Of a stretch of 64,000 nucleotides of DNA, positions 15,460 through 23,652 are shown one piece after another (within the stretch, counting starts at the first letter, position 1; each line of letters opens with the position of its first letter). The translations under genes were made by a program, and so were the position numbers. This DNA is from an uncultured Bacteroidales bacterium (GTDB taxonomy: Bacteria > Bacteroidota > Bacteroidia > Bacteroidales > P3), in the NCBI GenBank assembly GCA_905234665.1, contig CAJOIV010000009.1:46533-110532 (forward strand), in the 5' to 3' direction. The notes under the pieces were generated by a model. It was given only the letters and a program-made list of their open reading frames with translations. It did not search any database and was not told where the DNA came from.

Positions 15460-17988
15460 TTATTGCGGGTCGACGTCGAAATGGATTTGGAGGGTGGCGA
15501 AGAGTTTGTCTTTCGTGCCGGGGGTGGGGCCTGTCTTGAGGCGGTCGCAGAGGTCGAGGATGATGCGCTTGGCGTCGGCGACGGCCTCGGTGCGTTCGAA
15601 ACGGAGGATGATGTTCTTGATATAGAGGCCGCGGACGCGCGACACATTGGGGTACTCGGGCCCGATGACGCGCTGGGCGAAGACCCCCCGCAGGTCGCGC
15701 GCCAGGATGCTGGCGGCATCGTTCAGCCGGTCGCTGTCGCGATGCTTCAGTGTCAGCGTGATAAGCCGGTAGAAGGGCGGGTAGCGGAAGACTCGCCGTT
15801 CCGTGATCTGACTCTCGTACATGGCGTTGTAGTCGTTGTCAATCACGTTGCGGATGGCCTGGTGGTAGGGGTTGAAAGTCTGGATGATGACCTTGCCCTG
15901 GTGGCCGTGGCGGCCGGCGCGGCCCGACACCTGCGTCATCTGCTGGAAAGCCCGCTCGAAGGCGCGGAAGTCGGGGAAATAGATGAGGTTGTCGGCGCTC
16001 ACGATGCCCACCACGCTGACATTGTCGAAGTCCAGCCCCTTGGTGACCATCTGCGTGCCCACGAGGATGTCAATCTTGCGGTCCTGGAAGTCGTTGATAA
16101 TCTCGAGGTAGCGGTTCTTCTGGAGGGTGCTGTCCAGATCCATGCGTGCCACGCGGGCCTTGGGGAAGAGGATGCTCAGGTCGTCCTCGATGCGCTCGGT
16201 GCCGAAGCCCTTCATTGTCAGGTGGCGCGAGTGGCACGCCGGGCATTCCGACGGCAGGGGGATGGAGTAGCCGCAGTAGTGGCAGCGCATGCTGTTGGTG
16301 GCCTTGTGGTAGACCAGCGACACGTCACAATGCTGGCACTGCGGCGTCCAGTGGCAGTCGTCGCACTCGATGCGCAGCGAGAATCCGCGCCGGTTCTGGA
16401 AGAGGATGACCTGCTCGTGGTTGTCCAGCGCCTCCTGCATATTCTCCAGCAGGAAACGGCTGAAGTGGGTCGACCGTGCGGCCTTCTCGCCCTGTTCGCG
16501 GCGTATCTGCCTGAGTTCCTCCTTCATGTCGGCACACAACACCTCTGGCATCTGGAGGCCGCCATAGCGTTTTGTCATGGTCACGAGGCCGTATTTCCCC
16601 TGCTTGGCATTGAAGTAACTCTCCAGCGAGGGCGTCGCCGAGCCCAGCACCGTGCGGGCGCCCCAGAGGTGTGCCAGATAGATGGCCGCGTCGCGCCCGT
16701 GGTAGCGTGGCGTGGGGTCGTACTGCTTGTAGGAAGTGTCGTGTTCCTCGTCGACAATCACAAGTCCCAAGTTCCTGAACGGCAGGAAGAGAGCACTCCT
16801 TGCCCCAAGCAGTACTTGAAACTGTTGGTTGGGGTCGTCCGTGAAGGTGCGCGTCCATACCTCGGCGCGCTGCGAGGGGCTGAAACGCGAATGGTACACC
16901 CCCACGAGGTCGCCGAAATAGCGTCGCAGCCGGTTGATGATTTGTGCCGTGAGGGCTATCTCGGGCAGGAGGAAGAGCACCTGTTTGCCTTGTTTCACAA
17001 CCTCGTCTATCAGCTTGATATACACCTCTGTCTTGCCCGATGAGGTGACGCCGTGCAACAAAGAAACGGCCTTATCAGAGGTGCGGAGGTAGTCGAACGC
17101 CGCCTGCTGCTCGTCGTTGAGATGTATCGTGTCGGCCGAAACGCAATTCTCCGCATCCACCCGCTCCAGACGCGACTCCACATGCTCCGAAAGCACCAGC
17201 ACCCCGTTCTTCACCAGGGTCTTGAATGCCGAGTCGGAGAGCGGTTCGGGGCCTTCGCTGTCCAGGAGCGTGCGCTTCAGGACGGGATCCTGTCCGAAGT
17301 GGCTCATCTGCATGAACTTCAGCATCACATCCACCTGCCGCTGAGTGGTTTTCTTCTGCTCCAGGCGGTCGAAGAGCTCTTTTGCCCGTGCCTCGTCCTT
17401 ATATTCCTCTGCCAGCTGCACATATATGGCCGTCTTGGGGACAAAGCGCTGCCGCATATCCTCGTCCATCATGATTATCTCGCGCTCAATCATTGTATTG
17501 AGCAACGGCATCATCTTCTGCACGCCGATGGCCTTGCTGATGTCCTCGACGGTCATCACCGGGTGGTCGGTGAGGAGTTGCACGATGCGCAATTCGTTGT
17601 CCGAGAGGTCCGAGAGTTCGCCCGTAAAGTCTGGATGGATGGCCACAGACGACTCGCTCGCCAGGCGGAACATCGAGGGGAGCGCCACCGCCATCACATC
17701 GCCGACATAGCACATATAATAGGCCGCAATCCACTCCCAGAAACAGAGTTGCTGCTCCCCGACAATCGGTTCCGTGTCAAGAATCGACAGGATATACTTC
17801 ACCGTGTACTTCGGCACCTCCTCATGCACCCGCCTCACCAACGCCGCGTAGAGCCTCCTCTGCCCGAACTGCACCACAACACGCTGACCTACAGCGATTG
17901 CCCCGTTATACTCCTGCGGCACGCGATAAGTGTACGTCCCGTGGATATGCAGAGGCAATATAACATCAACGAAATAGGTCTTCATCAT
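15460..17988 (-). CDS. priA: Primosomal protein N' (replication restart helicase PriA)
   Basis: An 842-residue superfamily 2 helicase that reloads the replisome at stalled forks. The N-terminal 3'-binding domain (VDVILPLHIHGTYTYRVP) is present, followed by Walker A GVTSSGKTEV (about residue 313), the DEEH box (about 413), and the zinc-binding Cys cluster CDDCHW..CQHC...CHYCGY..CPAC (about 538-590). The start is placed at the double Met at 17988/17985; an upstream in-frame ATG at 18012 lies in the -7 promoter element and is unlikely. It heads a five-gene minus-strand run that ends in the Card1-like gene. Confidence 0.96.
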   Translation of the reverse strand: MMKTYFVDVILPLHIHGTYTYRVPQEYNGAIAVGQRVVVQFGQRRLYAALVRRVHEEVPKYTVKYILSILDTEPIVGEQQLCFWEWIAAYYMCYVGDVMAVALPSMFRLASESSVAIHPDFTGELSDLSDNELRIVQLLTDHPVMTVEDISKAIGVQKMMPLLNTMIEREIIMMDEDMRQRFVPKTAIYVQLAEEYKDEARAKELFDRLEQKKTTQRQVDVMLKFMQMSHFGQDPVLKRTLLDSEGPEPLSDSAFKTLVKNGVLVLSEHVESRLERVDAENCVSADTIHLNDEQQAAFDYLRTSDKAVSLLHGVTSSGKTEVYIKLIDEVVKQGKQVLFLLPEIALTAQIINRLRRYFGDLVGVYHSRFSPSQRAEVWTRTFTDDPNQQFQVLLGARSALFLPFRNLGLVIVDEEHDTSYKQYDPTPRYHGRDAAIYLAHLWGARTVLGSATPSLESYFNAKQGKYGLVTMTKRYGGLQMPEVLCADMKEELRQIRREQGEKAARSTHFSRFLLENMQEALDNHEQVILFQNRRGFSLRIECDDCHWTPQCQHCDVSLVYHKATNSMRCHYCGYSIPLPSECPACHSRHLTMKGFGTERIEDDLSILFPKARVARMDLDSTLQKNRYLEIINDFQDRKIDILVGTQMVTKGLDFDNVSVVGIVSADNLIYFPDFRAFERAFQQMTQVSGRAGRHGHQGKVIIQTFNPYHQAIRNVIDNDYNAMYESQITERRVFRYPPFYRLITLTLKHRDSDRLNDAASILARDLRGVFAQRVIGPEYPNVSRVRGLYIKNIILRFERTEAVADAKRIILDLCDRLKTGPTPGTKDKLFATLQIHFDVDPQ

Positions 17989-18009
17989 GGATGCAGCACA
18001 TTGAGACTG

Positions 18010-18017
18010 CAAAGGTA
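18010..18017 (-). promoter_or_regulatory. -7 promoter element of priA
   Basis: On the minus strand the sequence reads TACCTTTG, the Bacteroidetes -7 box, giving a start of transcription only about 15-20 bases before the priA start codon. A matching TTTG at -33 is not evident. Confidence 0.55.
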
Positions 18018-18607
18018 CACAAAATTATTGACTTTTTGGACGGGCGGGGAAAATATTTCTTGCGACGGGTGAGCCTTCTGCGTGAGACTGCACACATTAA
18101 CCGCCACGCGGGAGGACGGGAGGCGCGGCGCGGAGGCGGGTGTTTCGGGGAGAATCGGGGGCGCCGCGAGGGGGTGCGCAGGGCAATTTGAGGGCCGGGT
18201 GTGCGGCACAATCCCGACGGGTGACACCAACTTGTGCTTTGAGAGGGATTGGGTTGTGACGAACGGGAGAGATGAAAAGGTGGCGGGAGTGTGGCGTCGT
18301 GATTGCAAGGCGAAGAAAAGGCGAAGAAGAGGCGAAGAAAAGGCGAAGAAAAGGCGAAGAAAAGGGGAACCTTCTCAGAGACAACGTCGAGTCAAACGAC
18401 AGGCCGCGACAAGGCGGGAAACAGCGGGCGACCCGAGAGGAGAAAGCAAGATATTGTAGCACACTGAATTACAAAAGCATCCGGACGTTTACAAATGGAA
18501 AATGGGTGTTTCCAAATGGAAAATCGATAGAAAACCGTGAAGAAAAACGCCACCCTGCAATACGAAAACGGGAAGAACGGCGTTAATTGGGGAAAGCAGT
18601 CTGAAAA
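18018..18607. other. 590-base gene-free stretch between priA and glycosyltransferase
   Basis: Purine-rich on the plus strand and without a credible gene; the frames that are open across it (18082-18459 plus, 18097-18462 minus) are low-complexity Arg/Lys- or Pro/Ser-rich shadows. It contains the 11-base tandem repeat at 18310-18364 and a twice-occurring AAATGGAAAA word near 18495 and 18515. No clear plus-strand promoter for the glycosyltransferase was found. Confidence 0.6.
18310..18364 (+). repeat. Tandem repeat, 5 x 11 bases (GCGAAGAAAAG)
   Basis: Five contiguous copies of GCGAAGAAAAG, with one substitution in the second copy. Period 11 rules out a codon-based repeat. It lies in the divergent gap upstream of priA. 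Confidence 0.85.
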
Positions 18608-19816
18608 ATGAAGCACATCGCCGTCGCCGTGACCAACGACCTGCTGACCGACCAGCGGGTGGACCGCACCTGCCGCACCCTTGTGGAGGCGGGATACGGG
18701 GTGACGCTTGTCGGAAGACGGCTGAAGACGAGTCCGTCCCTGCCGGAGAGGGAATACAAAACAAATCGGATGAGGCTGGTGTTCAATAGGAGTGCGTTGT
18801 TTTATTTAGAGTACAACTTCAGGTTATTCATGCGGCTGCTGCGGATGCGTCCCGACGCTGTCTGGTCCAACGACACCGACACGCTCCTGGCCTGCACGGC
18901 GGCGGCTCGGCTGCTGCGGCGCCCCTTGGTGTTCGACGCCCACGAGCTGTTTCCCGAGGTGCCCGAACTGGTAGGGAGACCGCGGGTGAAGGCTGTGTGG
19001 CAATGGATTGAAAGAAAATGTCTTCCGCATGTACGGGTTGCATACACCGTGTGCCAAAGCGTGGCCGAGGAATACAGACGGCGCTATGGCGTGGAGATGC
19101 ATGTGGTGAGGAATTTGCAGGAATCAGGAATGAGGGCGAAGGGGGGCGGCGGCGAGAACGCCGATGAAACGCACGCCAACCCGGCGTCCGGCTTGACATT
19201 CAAAGGGAAGCAGCTGGAGACACATACCCTTCTCTATCAGGGAGCTGTGAACGTGGGGAGAGGCGTGCGCGAGACCATCGACGCGCTGGAATGGCTGCCG
19301 GAGTGCCGCCTGGTCATTGCCGGCGACGGTGACATACGGAAGGAACTGCAGGCCTACGCCGCCACGCTGCCGTGGGGCGACAGGGTGACATTCCTGGGGC
19401 GAGTGGAGCCTCAAGCACTGCATGAACTGACAAGGCAGGCCGATTTGGGAATCTGCCTGTTGGAAGATTTGGGACTCAACTACCGCTACTCCCTTCCCAA
19501 CCGCGTGGGGGACTTCGTCCAGGCGGGGGTGCCGCTGCTGGCCACAGACTTCGTGGAGATACGGCGGGTGATGGAAGAATACGGCACCGGGGCCTTGACA
19601 GAGGCCTGCCCAAGAGAGAAAGAGGGCGAGGCCTACCGCAGCCACGTGCGGCGGCTGGCAGCAAAGATTGACGAGACGCTGCGCCTTTGGGGCGCGATGC
19701 CCGCCGAAGAACGCGAGGCCCGCTTCGCCCGCGCACGCAAGGAGTTGTGCTGGGAGGAAGAAAAAAAACGCCTTCTCGCCCCCCTGGACACAATAAAGTG
19801 GACTTTTTTAAGTTAA
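18608..19816 (+). CDS. Glycosyltransferase, GT-B fold (family 4-like)
   Basis: A 402-residue cytoplasmic glycosyltransferase. The N-terminal half opens with IAVAVTNDLLTDQRVDRTC and contains SNDTDTLLA and VFDAHELFPEVPEL, typical of the acceptor domain of GT4 enzymes. The C-terminal half carries the nucleotide-sugar domain with LLYQGAVNVGRGV, LVIAGDGDI and the region LGLNYRYSLPNRVGDFVQAGVPLLAT. The donor and acceptor are unknown, but surface polysaccharide synthesis is likely. The last nine codons (DTIKWTFLS) are supplied by a 31-base sequence that recurs between genes at 21574-21604, which suggests that the original C-terminus was replaced or extended. Confidence 0.88.
   Translation: MKHIAVAVTNDLLTDQRVDRTCRTLVEAGYGVTLVGRRLKTSPSLPEREYKTNRMRLVFNRSALFYLEYNFRLFMRLLRMRPDAVWSNDTDTLLACTAAARLLRRPLVFDAHELFPEVPELVGRPRVKAVWQWIERKCLPHVRVAYTVCQSVAEEYRRRYGVEMHVVRNLQESGMRAKGGGGENADETHANPASGLTFKGKQLETHTLLYQGAVNVGRGVRETIDALEWLPECRLVIAGDGDIRKELQAYAATLPWGDRVTFLGRVEPQALHELTRQADLGICLLEDLGLNYRYSLPNRVGDFVQAGVPLLATDFVEIRRVMEEYGTGALTEACPREKEGEAYRSHVRRLAAKIDETLRLWGAMPAEEREARFARARKELCWEEEKKRLLAPLDTIKWTFLS
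19786..19816 (+). repeat. Dispersed 31-base repeat, copy 1 (end of glycosyltransferase gene)
   Basis: Shares ACACAATAAAGTG and TTTTTTAAGTTAA, with about three differences in 31 bases, with 21574-21604. Here it forms the end of the coding sequence including the stop codon. Confidence 0.8.
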
Positions 19817-19830
19817 AGCAGCACTAAACA

Positions 19831-19904
19831 CACTCCTCAGTCACTTCGTGACAGCTGACTCCTCAAGGTCGTCGACCTTCGGTTCCCCTAACATAGGGGA
19901 GCAG
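19831..19904 (+). repeat. REP-like multi-hairpin repeat, copy 1
   Basis: Three perfect small hairpins in series: GTCAC-TTC-GTGAC (19840-19852), AAGGTC-GTC-GACCTT, and CCCCT-AACAT-AGGGG (19885-19899). The first and last recur, with the middle one missing, at 27439-27484. It is followed to 19976 by degenerate CATTCACACA-type simple repeats that abut the lepB start. Confidence 0.8.
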
Positions 19905-19976
19905 CAAACTGCAACCACTCAAACATCTACACATTCAGGCATTCACACATTAAGACATTCAAGCATTCACACATCT

Positions 19977-21530
19977 ATGATCTACGACATCTTCCCCTTT
20001 GTATTCTACATCAGCTGCCTTGTTGGCCTGTGGTTCATCTTCGGCAAGGCCGGCATCGCACGATGGAAAGCCCTCATACCTATCTACCACTTCATCCCGT
20101 GGGTGCAGCTCTGCGGCAAGAAATGGGTATGGTATCTCTATCTGCTGATACCCGTGTTGAACATATTCACCTTCCTGCTGCTGGTGGTGGAGACCGCCAA
20201 AGTGTTCCGCCGCAACAACTTCTGGGAGCAGCTGGCCGCGGTGATATTCCCGTGGGCCTACCTCATGGTGGTGGGTCTGACGAAATGGGAATGGCACGAC
20301 CCGAAGATTGACCCGCCCGCCAAGGTGACCGAAGGACGCGACTGGGCCGAGGCGATAGCCTTCGCCGTGGTGGCGGCCCTCGTCATCCGTGGCAACGTAG
20401 TGGAATTCTACAACATACCCTCCAGCTCGATGGAGAAATCGCTCATGACGGGCGACTACCTCTGGGTGTCGAAGCTGGCCTACGGGCCGCGCACGGTGAT
20501 GACCCCGCTCTCCGTCCCCTTCGTGCACAACACCCTGCCGGGCACACAAGGACAGAAAGAGTCGTTCTCGCGGCTTATCTCCCTCCCCTACCACCGCTAC
20601 CCGGGACTGGGCAAGGTGGAGCGTTTCGACGCCATCGTGTTCAACTAGCCCGAGGGCGACACCATGTGCACGGCCTGGGGCAGCAATGCCAGCTACTACG
20701 ACCTGCTGCGCGAGATGGGACGCGAGGCCCTCTGGAACGCCGAGAGCCTCAACGTGGGCGGACAAATGATACCCAATAAGATACGCGTGCGACCCGTTGA
20801 CAAGCGCGAGAACTTCATCAAACGCTGCATCGGCCTGCCCGGCGAGGATATCCAGATACTGAACCAGGCGGTGTACATTAACGGCAAGCCCGTGCTGACG
20901 CCCAAGTACATGCAGCAGTCGTACCTGGTGGAATTCACCGTGCTGAAGTCGATGGACGAGGCGCTGTCGATTCTTGAGAGTGTCGGCGTGAGCGAGGACG
21001 ACCGCAGCGGCTACCTCAACTCGACCATGCTGCTGGGGGTTCCCGAGGTGGCGCTGACCGACGAGATGGTCTTCCGGCTGAGCCAGCGGCCCGACGTGCG
21101 CGTCACGCCCGTCGTACATCCCGCCGGCGAGGCATGGGACAGAACCTTCCCGAAAGACGAACGCTACCTGTGGTCGGTCGACAACTTCGGCCCCGTGCAT
21201 ATCCCCGCCCAAGGCGAGACGTTACATCTGACCCTGGAGAACATCCCCTTCTACTACCGCGCCATACGCACCTACGAGGGCAACGAAGTGGAAATCAAGG
21301 ACTCGGTCATCTACATCAACGGCCAGCCTGCCGACAGCTACACCTTCAAGATGAACTACTACTGGGCGATGGGCGACAACCGCCACAATTCGGCCGACAG
21401 CCGTGTGTGGGGTTTCGTGCCCGAGGACCATCTCGTCGGCAAGGCAGGATTCATCATCTTCTCGTGGGACAAAGACCACATGCGTCCGCGCTGGGACAGA
21501 CTCTTCCGCAACGCGTCGAGCATGGATTGA
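19977..21530 (+). pseudogene. lepB: Signal peptidase I split by an in-frame TAG codon
   Basis: A single open frame of 518 codons except for one TAG at 20646-20648 (codon 224). The N-terminal part has three hydrophobic helices of the Bacteroidetes LepB type and the catalytic Ser motif IPSSSMEKSL (about residue 151). The part after TAG holds the catalytic Lys motif [13 protein letters not shown] (about 281), a long insertion, and box [16 protein letters not shown]. The stop falls in VFN-TAG-PEGDT, where the family usually has an aromatic residue, so one TAC-to-TAG change explains it. The Ser and Lys of the active dyad are now on separate pieces. TAG is a normal stop elsewhere here (for example 24754-24756), so recoding is not general. 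A second lepB, readthrough, restart at the ATG at 20664, or a sequencing error would each reconcile this with an essential function. Confidence 0.85.
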
Positions 21531-21573
21531 GAGAGGCCCTCCGCGGGGGACTTTGTTAAAAAAAATATCGGTC

Positions 21574-21604
21574 TGACACAATAAAGTGAAATTTTTTAAG
21601 TTAA
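21574..21604 (+). repeat. Dispersed 31-base repeat, copy 2
   Basis: Intergenic copy of the sequence that ends the glycosyltransferase gene at 19816. No inverted ends or transposase are linked to it. Confidence 0.75.
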
Positions 21605-21635
21605 TCCGATACAAAACAGAAACAATAAAAGCACC

Positions 21636-22094
21636 ATGTACGCAATCATCAATACCCCGAAAGGCTCCATGAAAGCCGAACTGTTCGAGAAAGAAGTGCC
21701 TGGCACCGTGGCCAATTTCGTGAAACTGGCCAAGTCCGGATTCTACAACGGCCTGCGTTTCCACCGTGTCATCCCGGACTTTGTCATCCAGGGCGGCTGC
21801 CCCTACAGCCGCGACCCGAACGACTGGCGCGTGGGCACCGGCGGACCGGGATGGACCATCAAATGCGAGACTTCTGCACCGCGTCAGCACCACGACCGCG
21901 GCGTCCTCTCCATGGCCCACGCGGGCAAGGACACGGGCGGCAGCCAGTTCTTCATCTGCCACAACCGCGAGAACACCGCGCACCTTGACGGCGTGCACAC
22001 CTGCTTTGGCCAGGTGGTGGAAGGTCTGGACGTCATCGACCTCATCCGTCCGGGCGACCTCATCGACAGCATCATCATCACCGATGAGAAGTAA
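21636..22094 (+). CDS. Cyclophilin-type peptidyl-prolyl cis-trans isomerase
   Basis: A 152-residue single-domain cyclophilin without signal peptide, so cytoplasmic, that speeds up proline isomerisation during folding. The hallmark [13 protein letters not shown] (catalytic Arg and Phe), GVLSMAHAG and SQFFICHNR are all present, as is [15 protein letters not shown]. The length is typical. It stands alone between lepB and the response regulator. Confidence 0.95.
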   Translation: MYAIINTPKGSMKAELFEKEVPGTVANFVKLAKSGFYNGLRFHRVIPDFVIQGGCPYSRDPNDWRVGTGGPGWTIKCETSAPRQHHDRGVLSMAHAGKDTGGSQFFICHNRENTAHLDGVHTCFGQVVEGLDVIDLIRPGDLIDSIIITDEK

Positions 22095-22130
22095 GAACCA
22101 ATAAGTAAGAACTAAGAAGTAAGAACCACG
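22089..22130 (+). repeat. Degenerate AGTAAGAAC simple repeat
   Basis: Imperfect copies of AAGTAAGAAC(C/T)A start within the last codons of the cyclophilin gene and run into the gap after it. This is the same style of degenerate short repeat seen at other gene borders in this window. Confidence 0.6.
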
Positions 22131-22182
22131 GGGGCGAAAGCCTCCCACAGCTTACTAATCAAAACCCAAACTGAAATATAAT

Positions 22183-22881
22183 ATGAACTTAGGCATTAAA
22201 CTCCTCGTCGCCGAGGATGACCCCAACCTCGGCACCATCCTGAAGGCCTATCTGAGCCAGAAAGGATACACGGTCTTCCTGGCTGTCGACGGACAGGCGG
22301 CGCTCGATACGTATCAGAACGACGATGTCGATGCCTGCATCCTCGACGTCATGATGCCCGTCAAGGACGGCTTCACGGTAGCCAAGGAGATACGCCGCGT
22401 GGACAAGCGCATCCCCATCATCTTCCTGACGGCCAAGAACCTGGAGGCCGACAAGCTGAAAGGATTCGAGATAGGGGCCGACGACTACGTCACAAAGCCT
22501 TTCTCGATGGAGGAACTGCTGGCGCGCCTCAACGCCACCATCCGCCGCTCGTTCGACGACGGGAAACCCGACAAGAATATCTTCCATATCGGCGACATAG
22601 TGTTCGACTACATGCACCAGACCCTGACGCACGGCGACCAGGTGCAGCGCCTCACCATGAAGGAGTGCGAACTGCTGCGCATGTTCGCCATGAACTTCAA
22701 CCAGCTGGTGGACCGTTCCACGACGCTCCAGAAGATATGGAAAGACGACAGCTATTTCGCCGCCCGCAGCATGGACGTCTACATCACCAAACTTCGCAAA
22801 TACCTGAAGATGGACCCGAAGGTCCAGATTGTCAACGTCCACGGCGTAGGCTTCCGCCTCACCGTAAAAAGCGAGCAATGA
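22183..22881 (+). CDS. OmpR-family response regulator (RprY-like)
   Basis: A 232-residue two-component regulator. The receiver domain has the acidic pair in VAEDDPNLG, the phospho-acceptor Asp in CILDVMMPVKDG (about residue 55), the switch Thr in FLTAKN and the Lys in YVTKPFS. A winged-helix DNA-binding domain follows (LTMKECELLRMFAMNFNQLVDR, then VYITKLRKYLKMDPKVQIVNVHGVGFRL). The sequence resembles RprY of Bacteroidales. No histidine kinase is next to it, so it is encoded as an orphan here. Its stop overlaps the start of the MBL gene (ATGA). Confidence 0.9.
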   Translation: MNLGIKLLVAEDDPNLGTILKAYLSQKGYTVFLAVDGQAALDTYQNDDVDACILDVMMPVKDGFTVAKEIRRVDKRIPIIFLTAKNLEADKLKGFEIGADDYVTKPFSMEELLARLNATIRRSFDDGKPDKNIFHIGDIVFDYMHQTLTHGDQVQRLTMKECELLRMFAMNFNQLVDRSTTLQKIWKDDSYFAARSMDVYITKLRKYLKMDPKVQIVNVHGVGFRLTVKSEQ

Positions 22882-23648
22882 CCCTCACCTTCCTCGGCAC
22901 AGGCACCTCGCAGGGCGTTCCTGTCATCGCCTGCCAATGTACCGTCTGCCGCTCCACCGATGCCCGCGACCGTCGGCTGCGCACCTCTGCGCTCATCCAT
23001 ACCGACAGCGGGGAGGAGATACTCATCGACATCGGGCCTGACTTCCGCGAGCAGATGCTGCGCGAGCAGGTGCGCCGCCTCGACGCCATACTCATCACCC
23101 ATGCCCACCGCGACCATGTGGCGGGCATTGACGACATACGCTCCTTCAACTACGTCCAGAAGCAGAAGATGGAAATCTATGGCAACGACGAGGCCCTCAC
23201 GGCGCTGCAGCGCGACTACCACTACATCTTCGAGCCCCACCCCTTCCCCGGCCTGCCCGAGGCCAACCTGCACACGCTGACGGGCGACGAGCCCTTCAGG
23301 GTGGGCGGCATGGAGATAGTGCCCATCAAGGCCATGCACAAAGACCTGCCCGTGCTGGGCTACCGCATGGGGCCGCTGGCCTACATCACCGACGCAAACC
23401 ACATAGAACCCGACCAGATGGAGAAACTCCGCGGAGTGGAGGTGCTCGTGGTCAACGCCCTGCGCAAGGCCAAGCACTTCTCGCACTTCTGCCTGGCCGA
23501 GGCCCTGGAAGTCGTTGCCGCCGTGCAGCCCCGCGAGGCCTACCTCACGCATATCAGCCACGAGATGGGACTCCATGCCGAAGTGGACCCCGAATTGCCC
23601 GCCGGAGTCCATCTGGCATACGACGGGCTGAAAATCAATATCGACTGA
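22878..23648 (+). CDS. MBL-fold metallo-hydrolase (PhnP-like)
   Basis: A 256-residue metal-dependent hydrolase. The start is the ATG at 22878, overlapping the regulator stop; it gives the family's usual opening TLTFLGTGTSQGVPV. A Cys pair typical of PhnP-like proteins follows (CQCTVC). The metal-binding motif is THAHRDHVAGID (about residues 75-86), and a further His and Asp lie in YITDANHI and LTHISHEMG. Family members are phosphodiesterases; the actual substrate is unknown. Coupling to the response regulator is a common Bacteroidales gene order and need not be functional. Confidence 0.9.
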   Translation: MTLTFLGTGTSQGVPVIACQCTVCRSTDARDRRLRTSALIHTDSGEEILIDIGPDFREQMLREQVRRLDAILITHAHRDHVAGIDDIRSFNYVQKQKMEIYGNDEALTALQRDYHYIFEPHPFPGLPEANLHTLTGDEPFRVGGMEIVPIKAMHKDLPVLGYRMGPLAYITDANHIEPDQMEKLRGVEVLVVNALRKAKHFSHFCLAEALEVVAAVQPREAYLTHISHEMGLHAEVDPELPAGVHLAYDGLKINID

Positions 23649-23652
23649 ATCT

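Noticed and set aside
15367..17043. 558-codon open frame antisense to priA
   Set aside because: It is a shadow of the GC-rich priA gene; composition is His/Val/Glu-rich without motifs, while the other strand has all PriA boxes.
18082..18462. Possible small genes on both strands in the priA-glycosyltransferase gap
   Set aside because: Both are low-complexity products of repeat-rich DNA, without ribosome-binding or promoter signals.
20646..20648. TAG as a sense codon (recoded genome)
   Set aside because: TAG ends other well-defined genes (24754-24756, 32014-32016, 37476-37478) at the expected length.
19786..21604. lepB bounded by a composite transposon
   Set aside because: The two 31-base copies are direct, lack inverted ends and transposase, and the first lies inside the end of another gene.
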